From contig JAIROK010000112.1 of assembly GCA_031257555.1 (NCBI GenBank), forward strand, positions 1-49,152: a stretch of DNA of 49,152 nt, given 5' to 3'. Position numbers and translations under genes: made by a program. This document shows, in pieces, positions 19,028-28,474 of the stretch (positions are counted from its first letter, which is position 1; the number at the start of each line of letters is the position of its first letter). The notes under the pieces are model-generated. The model saw nothing but the letters and a program-made list of their open reading frames with translations, was not told the origin of the DNA and did no database searches. Origin of the DNA: Campylobacteraceae bacterium (GTDB lineage Bacteria; Campylobacterota; Campylobacteria; Campylobacterales; Campylobacteraceae).

Positions 19028-20617
19028 TTATTGCAACTCTTTGTATTGTTCGTAATTGCCTTTAAAGTCTTCCAGCGTACCGTCATCTTTTATCTTTATA
19101 ATTCTGTTTGCAAATGCGTCTATAAGCTCTCTGTCGTGAGTTACGCATATAACTACTCCGTCAAATTTATATAAAGCTTCGCCCAAAGCTACGATGGCTT
19201 CCAAATCAAGATGGTTATTTGGCTCATCTAAAATTAAAAAATTGCCTTTTTCCAGCATTATTTTTGAGAGCATCATTCTGTGTTTTTCACCGCCGCTTAT
19301 GGATTTTATACTCTTTTTTTGCTCTTCACCGGAAAACAACATGCGTCCTAAACATTTTCGTATTTCGTCCAAATCTTTTTTATCATCAAATTGTTGCAGC
19401 CACTCAAAAAGCTCCATATCGCCCTTAATGATATCGGTAGTATCTTGTGGGAAATAGCTTGGCTCTATAGTTGCTCCCCAAAAGATTTTGCCGTTTTTTG
19501 GAAAAAACTCCTGTGTCAAAAGTTTGCAAAGCGTGCTTTTACCTATACCGTTTGCTCCGATAAGTGCTATTTTATCTCCCTTTTCCACTTTAAAACTTAT
19601 ATTGTTTAACACATTTTTGTCGCCATATGAAAAAGAGAGATTATCAACGTGCAATACTTCATTGCCTATGTCTCTTTTGCGCTTAAAAAGAATGCTTGGG
19701 TCTCGTCTTGAAGAAGTTTGCAATTCGCTTATATCTAATTTCTCAAGCTGTTTTTGTCTGCTTGTGGCTTGCTTGGCTTTTGAAGCATTTGCAGAAAAAC
19801 GTCTGATAAAACTCTCCAATTCCTCTTTTTCTTTAAGTTTTCTGTCGCGCTCCATCTCGGACTGTTTTTGAATAAGCGTAGATGCCATATACCAATCATC
19901 GTAATTGCCGCTAAATTCACGGATTTTTTTAAAATCTATATCCAAAATATTTGTAACTACGGAGTTCAAAAAATGTCTGTCGTGAGAGATGACTACAATA
20001 GTTCCGTTATGTCTGTTTAGTTGTTCTTCAAGCCAGGATATAGCGTCTATATCAAGGTTGTTAGTGGGCTCATCTAAAAACAAAATATCCGGTTTTGGAA
20101 ACAAAACTTGCGCTAAAAGCACTTTAAACTTTTCAGCGCTTGTTAAAGAGCGCATCAAATCATTATGTTTTGAAGCATGAAATCCCAAATCTTCAAGAAT
20201 TTTTTCTATAACTACTTCGTATTCATAAGTCGGATCTTCTTCAGCACAAATTATCTCCAAATCAGCCAATCGATTATTAACGCTTTCATCTGAAAAATCG
20301 CCGCTTTCGTAAATCTTCTCTTTTTCTTTTACCGCATCGTAAAATTTTTTATTGCCGTATAAAACCGCATCTTTGATGCTAAAATCCTCATAAGCAAACT
20401 GATTTTGACTCAAAACACCAACTCTTAATGCGCTGTTTATAGATACATTTCCGGAGCTTGGTTCTATCTCGCCTGATAAAATTTTTAAAAATGTACTTTT
20501 GCCGGCGCCGTTTGCTCCTATAAGCCCGTATCGTTTTGCATTATCAAGTTTAAAACTTATATCTTCAAACAAAACTTGAGCGCCAAATCGCATAGTTATA
20601 TTATTTACTTGAACCAT
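19028..20617 (-). CDS. ABC-F family ATPase (YbiT-like)
   Basis: 529 aa with two ABC ATPase domains in tandem and no membrane part, as in ABC-F ribosome-associated ATPases. Domain 1: Walker A GANGAGKST (about residues 35-43), Walker B ILFLDEPTNNLD. Domain 2: Walker A GANGIGKST (about 347-355), signature ISGGEKHRM, Walker B FLILDEPNNHLD. The linker between them is Lys/Glu rich (P-site tRNA interaction motif region). The signature of domain 1 is degenerate (SLTSAEKFKVLLAQ), which is also true of E. coli YbiT, so I favour the YbiT branch over Uup or EttA. The ATG follows a gap of about 270 bases. Confidence 0.92.
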   Translation of the reverse strand: MVQVNNITMRFGAQVLFEDISFKLDNAKRYGLIGANGAGKSTFLKILSGEIEPSSGNVSINSALRVGVLSQNQFAYEDFSIKDAVLYGNKKFYDAVKEKEKIYESGDFSDESVNNRLADLEIICAEEDPTYEYEVVIEKILEDLGFHASKHNDLMRSLTSAEKFKVLLAQVLFPKPDILFLDEPTNNLDIDAISWLEEQLNRHNGTIVVISHDRHFLNSVVTNILDIDFKKIREFSGNYDDWYMASTLIQKQSEMERDRKLKEKEELESFIRRFSANASKAKQATSRQKQLEKLDISELQTSSRRDPSILFKRKRDIGNEVLHVDNLSFSYGDKNVLNNISFKVEKGDKIALIGANGIGKSTLCKLLTQEFFPKNGKIFWGATIEPSYFPQDTTDIIKGDMELFEWLQQFDDKKDLDEIRKCLGRMLFSGEEQKKSIKSISGGEKHRMMLSKIMLEKGNFLILDEPNNHLDLEAIVALGEALYKFDGVVICVTHDRELIDAFANRIIKIKDDGTLEDFKGNYEQYKELQ

Positions 20618-20891
20618 AATACCTTAATCCTCTTTTTAATAGTGAGAGTGTATTTTATCAAAAAAGTTAAATCTTTCGAAGATATTTTTGCTGATATTTT
20701 AAATTTTAACACAAATAGTGTCTAAATATATCAAAATACTCTATTATAAGCGGCATATAATTTGGTGTTGGTTTTATACACATAGAAAAACTATAGAAAT
20801 ATTTTAATTTTATATTATAAAAATATAAGTGTAATAAAAGTTTGCAAAAATTTTTTTGATATAATTTTATTTATTTTTTTGGAAAACAGTT

Positions 20892-21710
20892 TTGGAAATA
20901 ACATTAGAATTGATAATATATCTATTGGCTTTAGGTTTAGTTGTAGGTTTTATGGCAGGACTTTTAGGAATTGGCGGCGGCGGGATAATGGTTCCTGTGT
21001 TGTCCGTTATATTTATAAATGAAGGCTTAAGCGCTGAAAAAGCTGTGCCATTAGCTCTTGGAACCTCTATGGCTTCTATAGTTATAACATCATTTTCCAG
21101 CATGAGAGCACACAAGGCTAAAGATAATATTATATGGAAAGCTTTCAAATCAATGGCTCCTGGGGTAGTTTTGGGAGTTTTGGTCGGTACATTTATAGTC
21201 TCTATAACAAACTCTTTGGCTCTTTGTATATTTTTCAGTATATTTATGGCATATATATCCGTGCAGCTATTTTTGGACAAAAAACCAAAACCCACAAGAG
21301 AACTTTTACCAAAACCATATCTTTTTGGCGCAGGCGGCGGTATAGGAACGATATCCGCACTTGTATCCATAGGAGGAGGCTCTTTAACAGTACCTTTTTT
21401 GATTTGGCAAAATATTGACGGTAAAAAAGCTATAGGAACTTCAGCCGCACTTGGATTTCCACTCTCAATAACCGGCGCTTTAAGTTATATGATAATAACC
21501 GGCATAGGAAATATCGATATACAAACTTTCACTTTCGGATATGTATATCTACCCGCCGTGTTATTTATATCATTGACAAGTTTTTTTACGGCAAAACTTG
21601 GAGCCAAATGTACGCAAATTCTACCTGTCTCTATACTGAAAAAAATACTCGGCACATTAAATGTGATACTTTGTACGAAGATGATAGTGTCAGTTATATC
21701 TGAATTTTAA
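20892..21710 (+). CDS. TauE/SafE family permease
   Basis: 272 aa integral membrane protein with about eight hydrophobic segments in two repeats, each with a Gly-rich family motif: GLLGIGGGGIMVPVL near residue 23 and ALVSIGGGSLTVPFL near 157. The family moves sulfite, sulfoacetate, taurine or other organosulfur anions across the inner membrane; the substrate here cannot be read from sequence. The start is TTG at 20892: no ATG exists upstream in frame and the first internal Met is inside the first helix. It is convergent with the DsbA-like gene, with only 7 bases between stops. Confidence 0.88.
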   Translation: MEITLELIIYLLALGLVVGFMAGLLGIGGGGIMVPVLSVIFINEGLSAEKAVPLALGTSMASIVITSFSSMRAHKAKDNIIWKAFKSMAPGVVLGVLVGTFIVSITNSLALCIFFSIFMAYISVQLFLDKKPKPTRELLPKPYLFGAGGGIGTISALVSIGGGSLTVPFLIWQNIDGKKAIGTSAALGFPLSITGALSYMIITGIGNIDIQTFTFGYVYLPAVLFISLTSFFTAKLGAKCTQILPVSILKKILGTLNVILCTKMIVSVISEF

Positions 21711-21717
21711 TTGGCTG

Positions 21718-22362
21718 CTATTTATTTGCAAGTTCTTTGATTAAGCTCAAAAACTCTCCGTTTGATTTTATATTTTGCGTATTTATGAGATATTTGCCGT
21801 TTACTATATATACTGGTGTATTTTTAAATTTCACAATCTCATACCCAACCTCCCAACTTTTTAAGATATTTTGAACTTCATGGTTATTTTTTAATTTTTT
21901 AAACTCATCTCTTGACACATTTGAGGCTTTAAGTCCTATTGATAAAAAACTTTCCAAATTATTATAATTTACCTCTTTTTTTACATTATGATGTATCTTA
22001 TGATAAGCCATTTGAGCTTTTCTAAAAAGCGATTTACTGTTTGTAAAATCATTTATATCATTTTCCATATCCTTAAAAATCAAAACCGCAAAAAGTTCGC
22101 TTGCTTCTTTGCCGTATTTACCTCTCAATCTTATGTGAAGAGGTTTGAACGTTAAGATGCCATCAAGCTGCCTTACAAGACTTGGGGTTAGATTTTTTTC
22201 ATATCTGTAGCACAAAGGGCATTCGTAGTTAAAGGCTTTTATGAGGGTTTTATTTGAGTTTGGTATCGGCATCGAAAGCTTCATATAATCTACCCCTTCA
22301 TCAAAACCAAAAGCGTTTGAGCCAAAAAATAAAACTGATATTAAGACAATAATTTTTTTCAT
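21718..22362 (-). CDS. dsbA: DsbA-like thiol:disulfide oxidoreductase
   Basis: About 214 aa from MKKIIVLISVLFF at 22362, preferred over the ATG 12 bases upstream because it gives a clean signal peptide ending near FGSNAFG. The active site CPLC follows in YECPLCYRYEK at about residue 48 of the mature context, with the cis-proline TPVYIVNGKYLI near the C-terminus. This is the DsbA/DsbL layout: a periplasmic thioredoxin fold with an inserted helical domain. It would introduce disulfides into exported proteins. Campylobacter genomes usually hold one or two such genes. Confidence 0.87.
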   Translation of the reverse strand: MKKIIVLISVLFFGSNAFGFDEGVDYMKLSMPIPNSNKTLIKAFNYECPLCYRYEKNLTPSLVRQLDGILTFKPLHIRLRGKYGKEASELFAVLIFKDMENDINDFTNSKSLFRKAQMAYHKIHHNVKKEVNYNNLESFLSIGLKASNVSRDEFKKLKNNHEVQNILKSWEVGYEIVKFKNTPVYIVNGKYLINTQNIKSNGEFLSLIKELANK

Positions 22363-22480
22363 AAGTGCTCCCAAAAATTATTCTATTTTAATAATTCTAG
22401 AGTATACACTTAAAATAACATATGATTAAATATAACTTAAAAAATAAGAAAAATCAGCATAAAAATGTTTGGATAAAACC

Positions 22481-24211
22481 TTAACGAACGAAGATTAGTT
22501 TCGATGCTTCTATGAGATTCCCCGATATTTGATAAGTGTAAGAGTTGTCATTTATAAGAGATGCTCCTATGAGAGGTGAAATCTTATCTGACTTAAGAAG
22601 GCTTCCTAAAAATCTACCGGCATTTTTGTCAAATTTTTCGCGTAGATTTTCAAGCTGTTCTATCATCTGATTTATCGGTGCATTTGTGTTTTCTTCAAAT
22701 ATTTTATTTAAGATTTTAAGCTGGGTGAAAAGGCTTTCCCTGATTTGGTCATATCCGTTTTTTATATCGATATTTTGGCTTGACATGTGTTTTGTCATAT
22801 TTTTTTGTAAATGCTTAACGTCTTTTAAGGCTTCAACTATACATAGCGCTGCTTTTTGAAAATCAGCCAACTCTTTTATGACATTTTCATTTGTCGTGTT
22901 GCTTTGGGCTATGATGATAAAGTTGATGATTTTACCGTAAATCTTTTTAATCCTTTTTTGGTAAAGTTCTTCATAGTCAAAATCTATCGGTGTATCGTAA
23001 GAGCTTATTATGCTTTGAGGATTTAGATTTGAATTCATGGCAGAAAGCGGGGTGTGTATACCAAGAGTCATGATTTTTGAAGCATTTGAGTATAGATGAT
23101 AAATCTCTTTTCGCACAACCTCTTTCATGGCATTATCATGATTTATAGAGCTGTTGTTTATATATAGTACGTCATCTTCCTCGTCTATTCCGCCGATTTT
23201 TCTTTTTATGATTTTTTGTGAAAGTGCGGATATTTTATCTATAAACGGATAGAGGGTAAAAACCATAATGATATTTATGGTAGAGTGAAAAATCGCCAAT
23301 TTCAATCCGTAATTATCAGATGAAATACCAAAAATTATCGCTTCATAATTTACCAAAACAGCAAACTGTTTTATAAATATGATAGATAAAGCAGACAAAA
23401 CTACATTAAACAACAGATATACAAATACAAGCCTTCTACCCTCTATATTTGAACCAAGAGAGCTTATTAAAGCTGTAAATGTTGTACCTAAATTTGCGCC
23501 TATAACGACCCCTAACGCATTTTGATACGATATTTGTTCTGCGTTTAAAGCAGCGATAGTTAATACTATCGTGGCAAGTGAAGATTGAGTAACAACGGCT
23601 ATAATCATACCAATTGCAAAAAATACCAAAATGCCTTTTATTCCGTCTATAGAATATTGTGCTAAATTAAAATCATTTCCTATCGCTTCAAAACCATCTT
23701 TTATATATGCAACTCCTAAAAACAAAAGTCCTATACCTGCTAATACTTGACCAAAGCTTTTTAGTTTTTTATCTGATTGAAGCAGTAATATTACACCAAA
23801 GATTATTATCGGCATTGCATATTTTTTTATATCAACACTTACACCAAAACCTGCTATAAGCCATGCCCCTGATGTTGTGCCTATTTGGGAACCGAAAATT
23901 ATTCCGATACCTTGTACTAACTCTATAAGTCCAGCACTTAAAAAAGATATTGTTACAAGCGAAATAAGTGTAGATGATTGCATAAGCATTGTTGATACCA
24001 TGCCAAACAGTATGCTTTTTACCTTTGTAGATACATGCTTGTGTAAAAATTTTTCAAGAGTTCCGCCGCTTGAGCTTTTAAAGCCATCTCCCATGATTAC
24101 TACACCAAAGATAAAAATAGCTACCCCGGCGCATAGCAGCAAAATATTTTCGTTTTTGAAAAATATATATGACAACAGCGTAAAGGCTGTTGGAATTAAT
24201 ACTTTTTGCAA
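22481..24211 (-). CDS. Na+/phosphate cotransporter family protein
   Basis: 576 aa. The N-terminal 300 residues have two inverted Na/Pi-cotransporter repeats, each with the family QSS motif (TMLMQSSTLISLV near residue 77, VVTQSSLATIVL near 205) and GSQIGTTSGAWL / GANLGTTFTALI loops. The C-terminal 220 residues are helical, cytoplasmic and PhoU-like. The start is TTG at 24211 with AAAAGG close upstream; the next internal Met would cut into the first helix. The family covers Na-dependent phosphate uptake or efflux; direction is not deducible. Confidence 0.88.
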   Translation of the reverse strand: MQKVLIPTAFTLLSYIFFKNENILLLCAGVAIFIFGVVIMGDGFKSSSGGTLEKFLHKHVSTKVKSILFGMVSTMLMQSSTLISLVTISFLSAGLIELVQGIGIIFGSQIGTTSGAWLIAGFGVSVDIKKYAMPIIIFGVILLLQSDKKLKSFGQVLAGIGLLFLGVAYIKDGFEAIGNDFNLAQYSIDGIKGILVFFAIGMIIAVVTQSSLATIVLTIAALNAEQISYQNALGVVIGANLGTTFTALISSLGSNIEGRRLVFVYLLFNVVLSALSIIFIKQFAVLVNYEAIIFGISSDNYGLKLAIFHSTINIIMVFTLYPFIDKISALSQKIIKRKIGGIDEEDDVLYINNSSINHDNAMKEVVRKEIYHLYSNASKIMTLGIHTPLSAMNSNLNPQSIISSYDTPIDFDYEELYQKRIKKIYGKIINFIIIAQSNTTNENVIKELADFQKAALCIVEALKDVKHLQKNMTKHMSSQNIDIKNGYDQIRESLFTQLKILNKIFEENTNAPINQMIEQLENLREKFDKNAGRFLGSLLKSDKISPLIGASLINDNSYTYQISGNLIEASKLIFVR

Positions 24212-24274
24212 CCTTTTGCCTTAAAAACAATTTTTATTAGGATAGCATAAAAATGAAGATTTATAAGCTATTAA

Positions 24275-25063
24275 TTACTCATCGTTCTTATTGCCAAAAA
24301 GATATAAGCATATAGCAACTATCGTTACAGCTTCGTGCAGACGATTGCTTTTTTTATCGATTATTGTCTCGGAGAGATTTGATATGTAATACACCATGGC
24401 AGCAAACAGTGAAATAAGCATGATGATAAAAATCCCCAAAAAGAGCATGGTTAAAATATACTCTTCATAATAAATAAACATAGCTGTAATAATTATCGCT
24501 GCTGCTATAGGCACTACAAATGCACACAAAATGAAAAAACTTACTATTGTTTTGCCAAGAACGACTTTTATTGTTTTTTTGTAAAGATTGTTTATGCATT
24601 TCGCAAGTCTGCGCTTTGCTCTTTCGTCTGTGCTTAAAAGCAGTCTTTTATATTTGGGTAGATTTAGAAGACTAAAAGCATTTAAAATTACCGTGCAAAA
24701 TATACCTAATATAATGAGGTCATTATGCTCTTTGTCATCATAAAGAGATATTGAACCTATGATTATTATTAATATCATATATATAAGGCTGATATTTTCC
24801 AGCATATCTATAAATATTTTTATTTTGATTTTTCTTGTTATTTCTTCTGACTCTTTTGTGAATTTTGTGTCAATGTTTTGATTTGTAACCATTCTATTGT
24901 ATTCTAACAATTCATAAAATATAAAAGCACTTGGCAATATCCACAAAAACCCCATCATATTCTCCGTGATAACATCTTTGTACATATATGCTATTGACAA
25001 CACGGGACATATCAATGCTAACAAGATAAATATTATATTTGAAACCGTAATGATTTTTTTCAT
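24275..25063 (-). CDS. integral membrane protein of unknown function
   Basis: 262 aa, with about seven hydrophobic segments (near residues 8-28, 36-52, 90-112, 118-138, 172-195, 197-216 and 222-245). Charged loops include a lysine/arginine-rich stretch at about 135-168 (KYKRLLLSTDERAKRRLAK). I recognise no family. It is transcribed in the same direction as the Na/Pi gene, about 60 bases upstream of it, and may share its transcript. The start MKKIITVSN is a normal Met-Lys-Lys membrane-protein N-terminus. Confidence 0.65.
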   Translation of the reverse strand: MKKIITVSNIIFILLALICPVLSIAYMYKDVITENMMGFLWILPSAFIFYELLEYNRMVTNQNIDTKFTKESEEITRKIKIKIFIDMLENISLIYMILIIIIGSISLYDDKEHNDLIILGIFCTVILNAFSLLNLPKYKRLLLSTDERAKRRLAKCINNLYKKTIKVVLGKTIVSFFILCAFVVPIAAAIIITAMFIYYEEYILTMLFLGIFIIMLISLFAAMVYYISNLSETIIDKKSNRLHEAVTIVAICLYLFGNKNDE

Positions 25064-25511
25064 ATCTTCTCCGGCTGTTTATGTAAATTACATTGGTAGA
25101 TTTTTACCTTTAAAATCTTTCAATTGTGTAAAATAATTGTAAATATTAAAGAATTTCTGAAAAAAATGTACTAATTTTTGACAAAATCTCTTATGTCTAT
25201 AATTTTGGTTCAAATATGGTTGATTTAGTCAAAACCATGCCAAAATTTTCACTGTCAAAGCAGAGCTATAGCATAAGTTATCTTTAAAAAAAATCATAAA
25301 AAGAGGCTATTGCTATTAAAATTGCAGTTATGAGTTGTGAAATTTTTGATAGTTAATGAGTTGGAAAAATGGTTTTATAAAAATATTTAAAGTTTTGCAA
25401 AATTTTAGATAAATGTATAGCATTGCACATCAAAGATAAGAATGATATATCTAAAAACGGTTATAAAAAAGTATCGAGGAGTTAAAAATATCAAATTAAG
25501 AAAATTGATGA
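25064..25511. other. intergenic region, no gene seen
   Basis: About 450 bases of A+T-rich DNA between the divergently read membrane-protein gene and the tRNA. I find no frame of useful length with a ribosome site. It probably holds the promoter of the membrane-protein gene, but I cannot place it. Confidence 0.5.
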
Positions 25512-25587
25512 TGGTGGTCAGAGACGGAATTGAACCGCCGACACGGAGATTTTCAGTCTCCTGCTCTACCAACTGAGCTATCTGACC
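25512..25587 (-). tRNA. tRNA-Phe (GAA)
   Basis: 76 nt on the minus strand. Acceptor stem GGTCAGA pairs with TCTGACC, followed by A and an encoded CCA (plus-strand TGG at 25512-25514). The D arm has AGCTCAGTTGGTAGAGC, the anticodon loop is CTGAAAA with anticodon GAA, and the T loop is GGTTCAATTCC. All canonical positions are present, so it looks functional. Confidence 0.97.
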
Positions 25588-26000
25588 AGCAAAAACAAGA
25601 GTGAAATTATACCGATTAAACTTTAATATTGGCTTTCATGTCTGCGCTTTTTTGCTTTTAGTGCGGCAATTAAAAACGAAATCAATTTTGCCGCAAATAT
25701 CTAAAGCGGCGTATTGGGCAGGTTGCGTTGTGGCAAAGGCTTTTATCATAAAATAAATAATCCGCAGGCTGCGTGAAAAGTTCGTATATTTTAAAAACCA
25801 AAGCATATTGCAAATCAAGCCTTGCTTATAATCAAAAATTATTTTTTTAGCATGAATATTGCAAAGAGAAGCCTATCCGCATTTTTATAAACAGCCTATT
25901 AGCGGCGCAAAGCGTAAGATAAAATTTCACACGTGATGACGTTTAAAAGCCTATTTTTATCACCAAAATGTGAGGCTGGTTAGCTGTTGCACATGCGTCA
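25588..26000. other. intergenic region of unknown content
   Basis: Between tRNA-Phe and the end of murD lie about 410 bases that look visibly richer in G+C than the gap on the other side of the tRNA (CCGCAGGCTGCG, GCGGCGCAAAGCG). A 60-codon frame on the minus strand at 25636-25818 has no convincing ribosome site. It could be a remnant of a gene or of a tRNA-associated insertion; I cannot identify it. Confidence 0.4.
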
Positions 26001-27197
26001 TCAAACCAGCGCTTTAACCAACGACATAAAAAGTTCGCCGCGCTCTATGTATGAGCTAAATTGGTCTAAACTTGCAGCCGCAGGCGACAAAAGTCCGACA
26101 TCGTCTTTGTCAAGTCTTTTGTCTATCTCTTTTACGGCAACATCAAGCGTTTTGCACTCATGTGCGGTTTTGTCTATGTTTTTGGAAAAAGTCATAATTT
26201 TTTGAGCGTTACTGCCGATAGCGAAAATTTCCACATTAAAATCTCTCATAAATTCAAAAAAGCGCGTCAAATCCACGCCTTTGTCATCTCCGCCAAGCAC
26301 TATCAATATTTTTTTATCTTTATAGCGCTTTAAAGCTTCTATGGTTGCGTCTATGTTTGTACCTTTTGTGTCATTGACCCACAGTCTGCATTTTTTGTCA
26401 TAAAACTCTTCAAGCTTGTGTCTATCTATCTTAAAAGTATTGATTTTATCGATGCTTGCTTCATCAAACAGTATTTTTGCCGCACTTAGAGCCAAAAGTG
26501 CGTCTAGCAAAAACGGCTCTTTGATGTTGATTTTATCTATATCAATGTTCATTGTTTTGGCTAAATCCGCAGAATTTTCATATCCTATCAGCATAGCATT
26601 GGATGGGGTATTGGCATACTCTTTAGGAACGATAGCTACACTGCCCTCCCTCATCGCTAAAAGCGGTTTTAGTTTTGCTTTTTCATACTCTTCAAAACTA
26701 CCGTGCCAGCTGATGTGATCGGGGCGTATCGGCAGCAGCAGATACACTTCGGGTGCTGTGCGATTTGTGTAATGAAGCGTAAAAGAGCTTGTCTCAAGTA
26801 TCCAAAGCGGTGCATTTTTATCTAAATTTGCAAGCGCCTTACCGATGTTTCCGCCCTCAATCGCTCCGCGCGAAGATAGAAGATGTTTTAACATTTGCGT
26901 TGTTGTGGTTTTGCCGTTTGTACCGCTTATCCAAACAGACGGAGGCATATCGAAAAAATCATACTCGCTTGTTAAATGTTTGGCTTTTTTAATCAGACGG
27001 TGGTTTGGCGGAAATCCCGGACTTGGAATGTCAACATCGCTTAAATTTGCATCGTAATTATCGCAGGCAAGCAGTCTGTTGCCAAATTCGTCATGTGAGT
27101 CTTCTTTGAATTTATCGTCATATATAAAACAATCCGGCGCAAATCTTTTGGCAATGGCTTTTGTTGTAACACCATGCCCAAACAGTGAAATTTTCAT
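26001..27197 (-). CDS. murD: UDP-N-acetylmuramoyl-L-alanine--D-glutamate ligase
   Basis: MurD, 398 aa, adds D-Glu to UDP-MurNAc-L-Ala in cytoplasmic peptidoglycan synthesis. The ATP loop [13 protein letters not shown] is at about residues 90-102, the central-domain His region at [18 protein letters not shown] (carbamylated-Lys region further on), and the C-terminal [15 protein letters not shown] with [10 protein letters not shown]. It is shorter than E. coli MurD (438), as is usual in Campylobacterota, which have a reduced N-terminal domain. The ATG overlaps the mraY stop by four bases, so the two are co-translated. Confidence 0.95.
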   Translation of the reverse strand: MKISLFGHGVTTKAIAKRFAPDCFIYDDKFKEDSHDEFGNRLLACDNYDANLSDVDIPSPGFPPNHRLIKKAKHLTSEYDFFDMPPSVWISGTNGKTTTTQMLKHLLSSRGAIEGGNIGKALANLDKNAPLWILETSSFTLHYTNRTAPEVYLLLPIRPDHISWHGSFEEYEKAKLKPLLAMREGSVAIVPKEYANTPSNAMLIGYENSADLAKTMNIDIDKINIKEPFLLDALLALSAAKILFDEASIDKINTFKIDRHKLEEFYDKKCRLWVNDTKGTNIDATIEALKRYKDKKILIVLGGDDKGVDLTRFFEFMRDFNVEIFAIGSNAQKIMTFSKNIDKTAHECKTLDVAVKEIDKRLDKDDVGLLSPAAASLDQFSSYIERGELFMSLVKALV

Positions 27198-28258
27198 CGT
27201 ATTTTAAGGGCTGTAAGAGCTAAAAGGTTTGACAAAAGCGCTATTATCCAAAAGCGTACAATGATTTTATTTTCAGCCCACCCTTTTATCTCAAAATGGT
27301 GATGTATAGGCGCCATCAAAAAGACTCTTTTTTTGCGCGTTTTGAAGCTTCCTACCTGCAGTATCACAGAGATAGTTTCCATCACAAAAACAAATCCTAT
27401 TAAGATTAACAAAAACTCATTTTTTGATATTATCGCCGAATATCCTATAAACGCGCCCACGCTAAGACTCCCGCTGTCTCCCATAAAAACCTGCGCAGGA
27501 TAACAGTTATACCACAAAAATCCTACAAGAGAGCCGATAAGGCTTGTGACTACTATCAATACTTCGCCGACACCCACGACTTTTGGCAGCAATAAATAGC
27601 CGCTGAAAACAGCATTGCCGCACACATAAACAAATATTCCTAAAGTCAGCAATGAAAATATGGACGGCACGGTCGCAAGTCCGTCAAGCCCGTCCGTTAG
27701 GTTTACCGCATTTGATGACGATACCAGAACAAATGCCCAAAAAAACAGCGTTAAATAATATAAATCAAACAGCGGTTTTTTATAAAACGGCATATACAGT
27801 TCTGTAGTAAGCTCCGAACACCAAAATAAAGCCATACATGTAATTGCCGCTGCCGTGCATTGTAAAAGAAATTTTGTTTTTGCTTTCAATCCTGCGCCGT
27901 TTTTACCTCCAATGATTTTTGAAAGGTCGTCTTTAAGCCCTATAAGTCCGAAAAGCACTAAAGTTAAAATGGCTCCGACTACATAAATGTTATTTAGTTT
28001 TGTGCAAAGTACGGTAGCAAGCAAGGTAGCGCCAATAAACACAAGTCCGCCCATAGTGGGAGTATCGTTTTTGCATTTATGAGTGCTTGGAGCAAGTTCA
28101 TATATTGGCTGTGAAGCTTTGCGCTTTTTCGCCCACGCTATAAATTTCGGCATCAGCCAAACAGTAAGAATGAAAGCTAAAAAAAACGCCACGGAAGCGC
28201 GCAAAGTGATGTATTGAAAGAGATTAATTCCCGCATGTCTGTAAAGCCAGTAAAGCAT
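27194..28258 (-). CDS. mraY: phospho-N-acetylmuramoyl-pentapeptide transferase
   Basis: MraY, 354 aa, is the inner-membrane enzyme that makes lipid I from UDP-MurNAc-pentapeptide and undecaprenyl phosphate. About ten hydrophobic segments are present. Catalytic motifs: the aspartates of [11 protein letters not shown] (about residues 106-116), [17 protein letters not shown] (about 184-200), [10 protein letters not shown], and the histidine cluster APIHHHFE near residue 315. Length is standard. It is the first gene of the minus-strand pair with murD, and divergent from gpmI across a 216-base gap. Confidence 0.96.
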   Translation of the reverse strand: MLYWLYRHAGINLFQYITLRASVAFFLAFILTVWLMPKFIAWAKKRKASQPIYELAPSTHKCKNDTPTMGGLVFIGATLLATVLCTKLNNIYVVGAILTLVLFGLIGLKDDLSKIIGGKNGAGLKAKTKFLLQCTAAAITCMALFWCSELTTELYMPFYKKPLFDLYYLTLFFWAFVLVSSSNAVNLTDGLDGLATVPSIFSLLTLGIFVYVCGNAVFSGYLLLPKVVGVGEVLIVVTSLIGSLVGFLWYNCYPAQVFMGDSGSLSVGAFIGYSAIISKNEFLLILIGFVFVMETISVILQVGSFKTRKKRVFLMAPIHHHFEIKGWAENKIIVRFWIIALLSNLLALTALKIR

Positions 28259-28474
28259 TGGGGCTCCAAAGTTATTTTAAAGTTTTATAAAGTCTGCAAA
28301 TTTTGGAAGCTATTTTAGTATAATCTTGTATAATTTTACCTAAAAAATCAAGAAGCTATTTTTTGCAAAATAACGCTTTAAGGCTCTTTGTAAAATCAAT
28401 TTATATATTAGCGATAAACTTAGTTTTTAGCAACCATATAGTATTATAAGCACACAAAATTAGGATTTAAGATT

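Noticed and set aside
19028-20617. Antibiotic-resistance ABC-F protein
   Set aside because: The domain architecture fits, but the degenerate first signature and housekeeping context point to a YbiT-like protein; nothing indicates a resistance type.
25636-25818. 60-codon reading frame beside tRNA-Phe
   Set aside because: No ribosome site, odd composition and no recognisable protein features.
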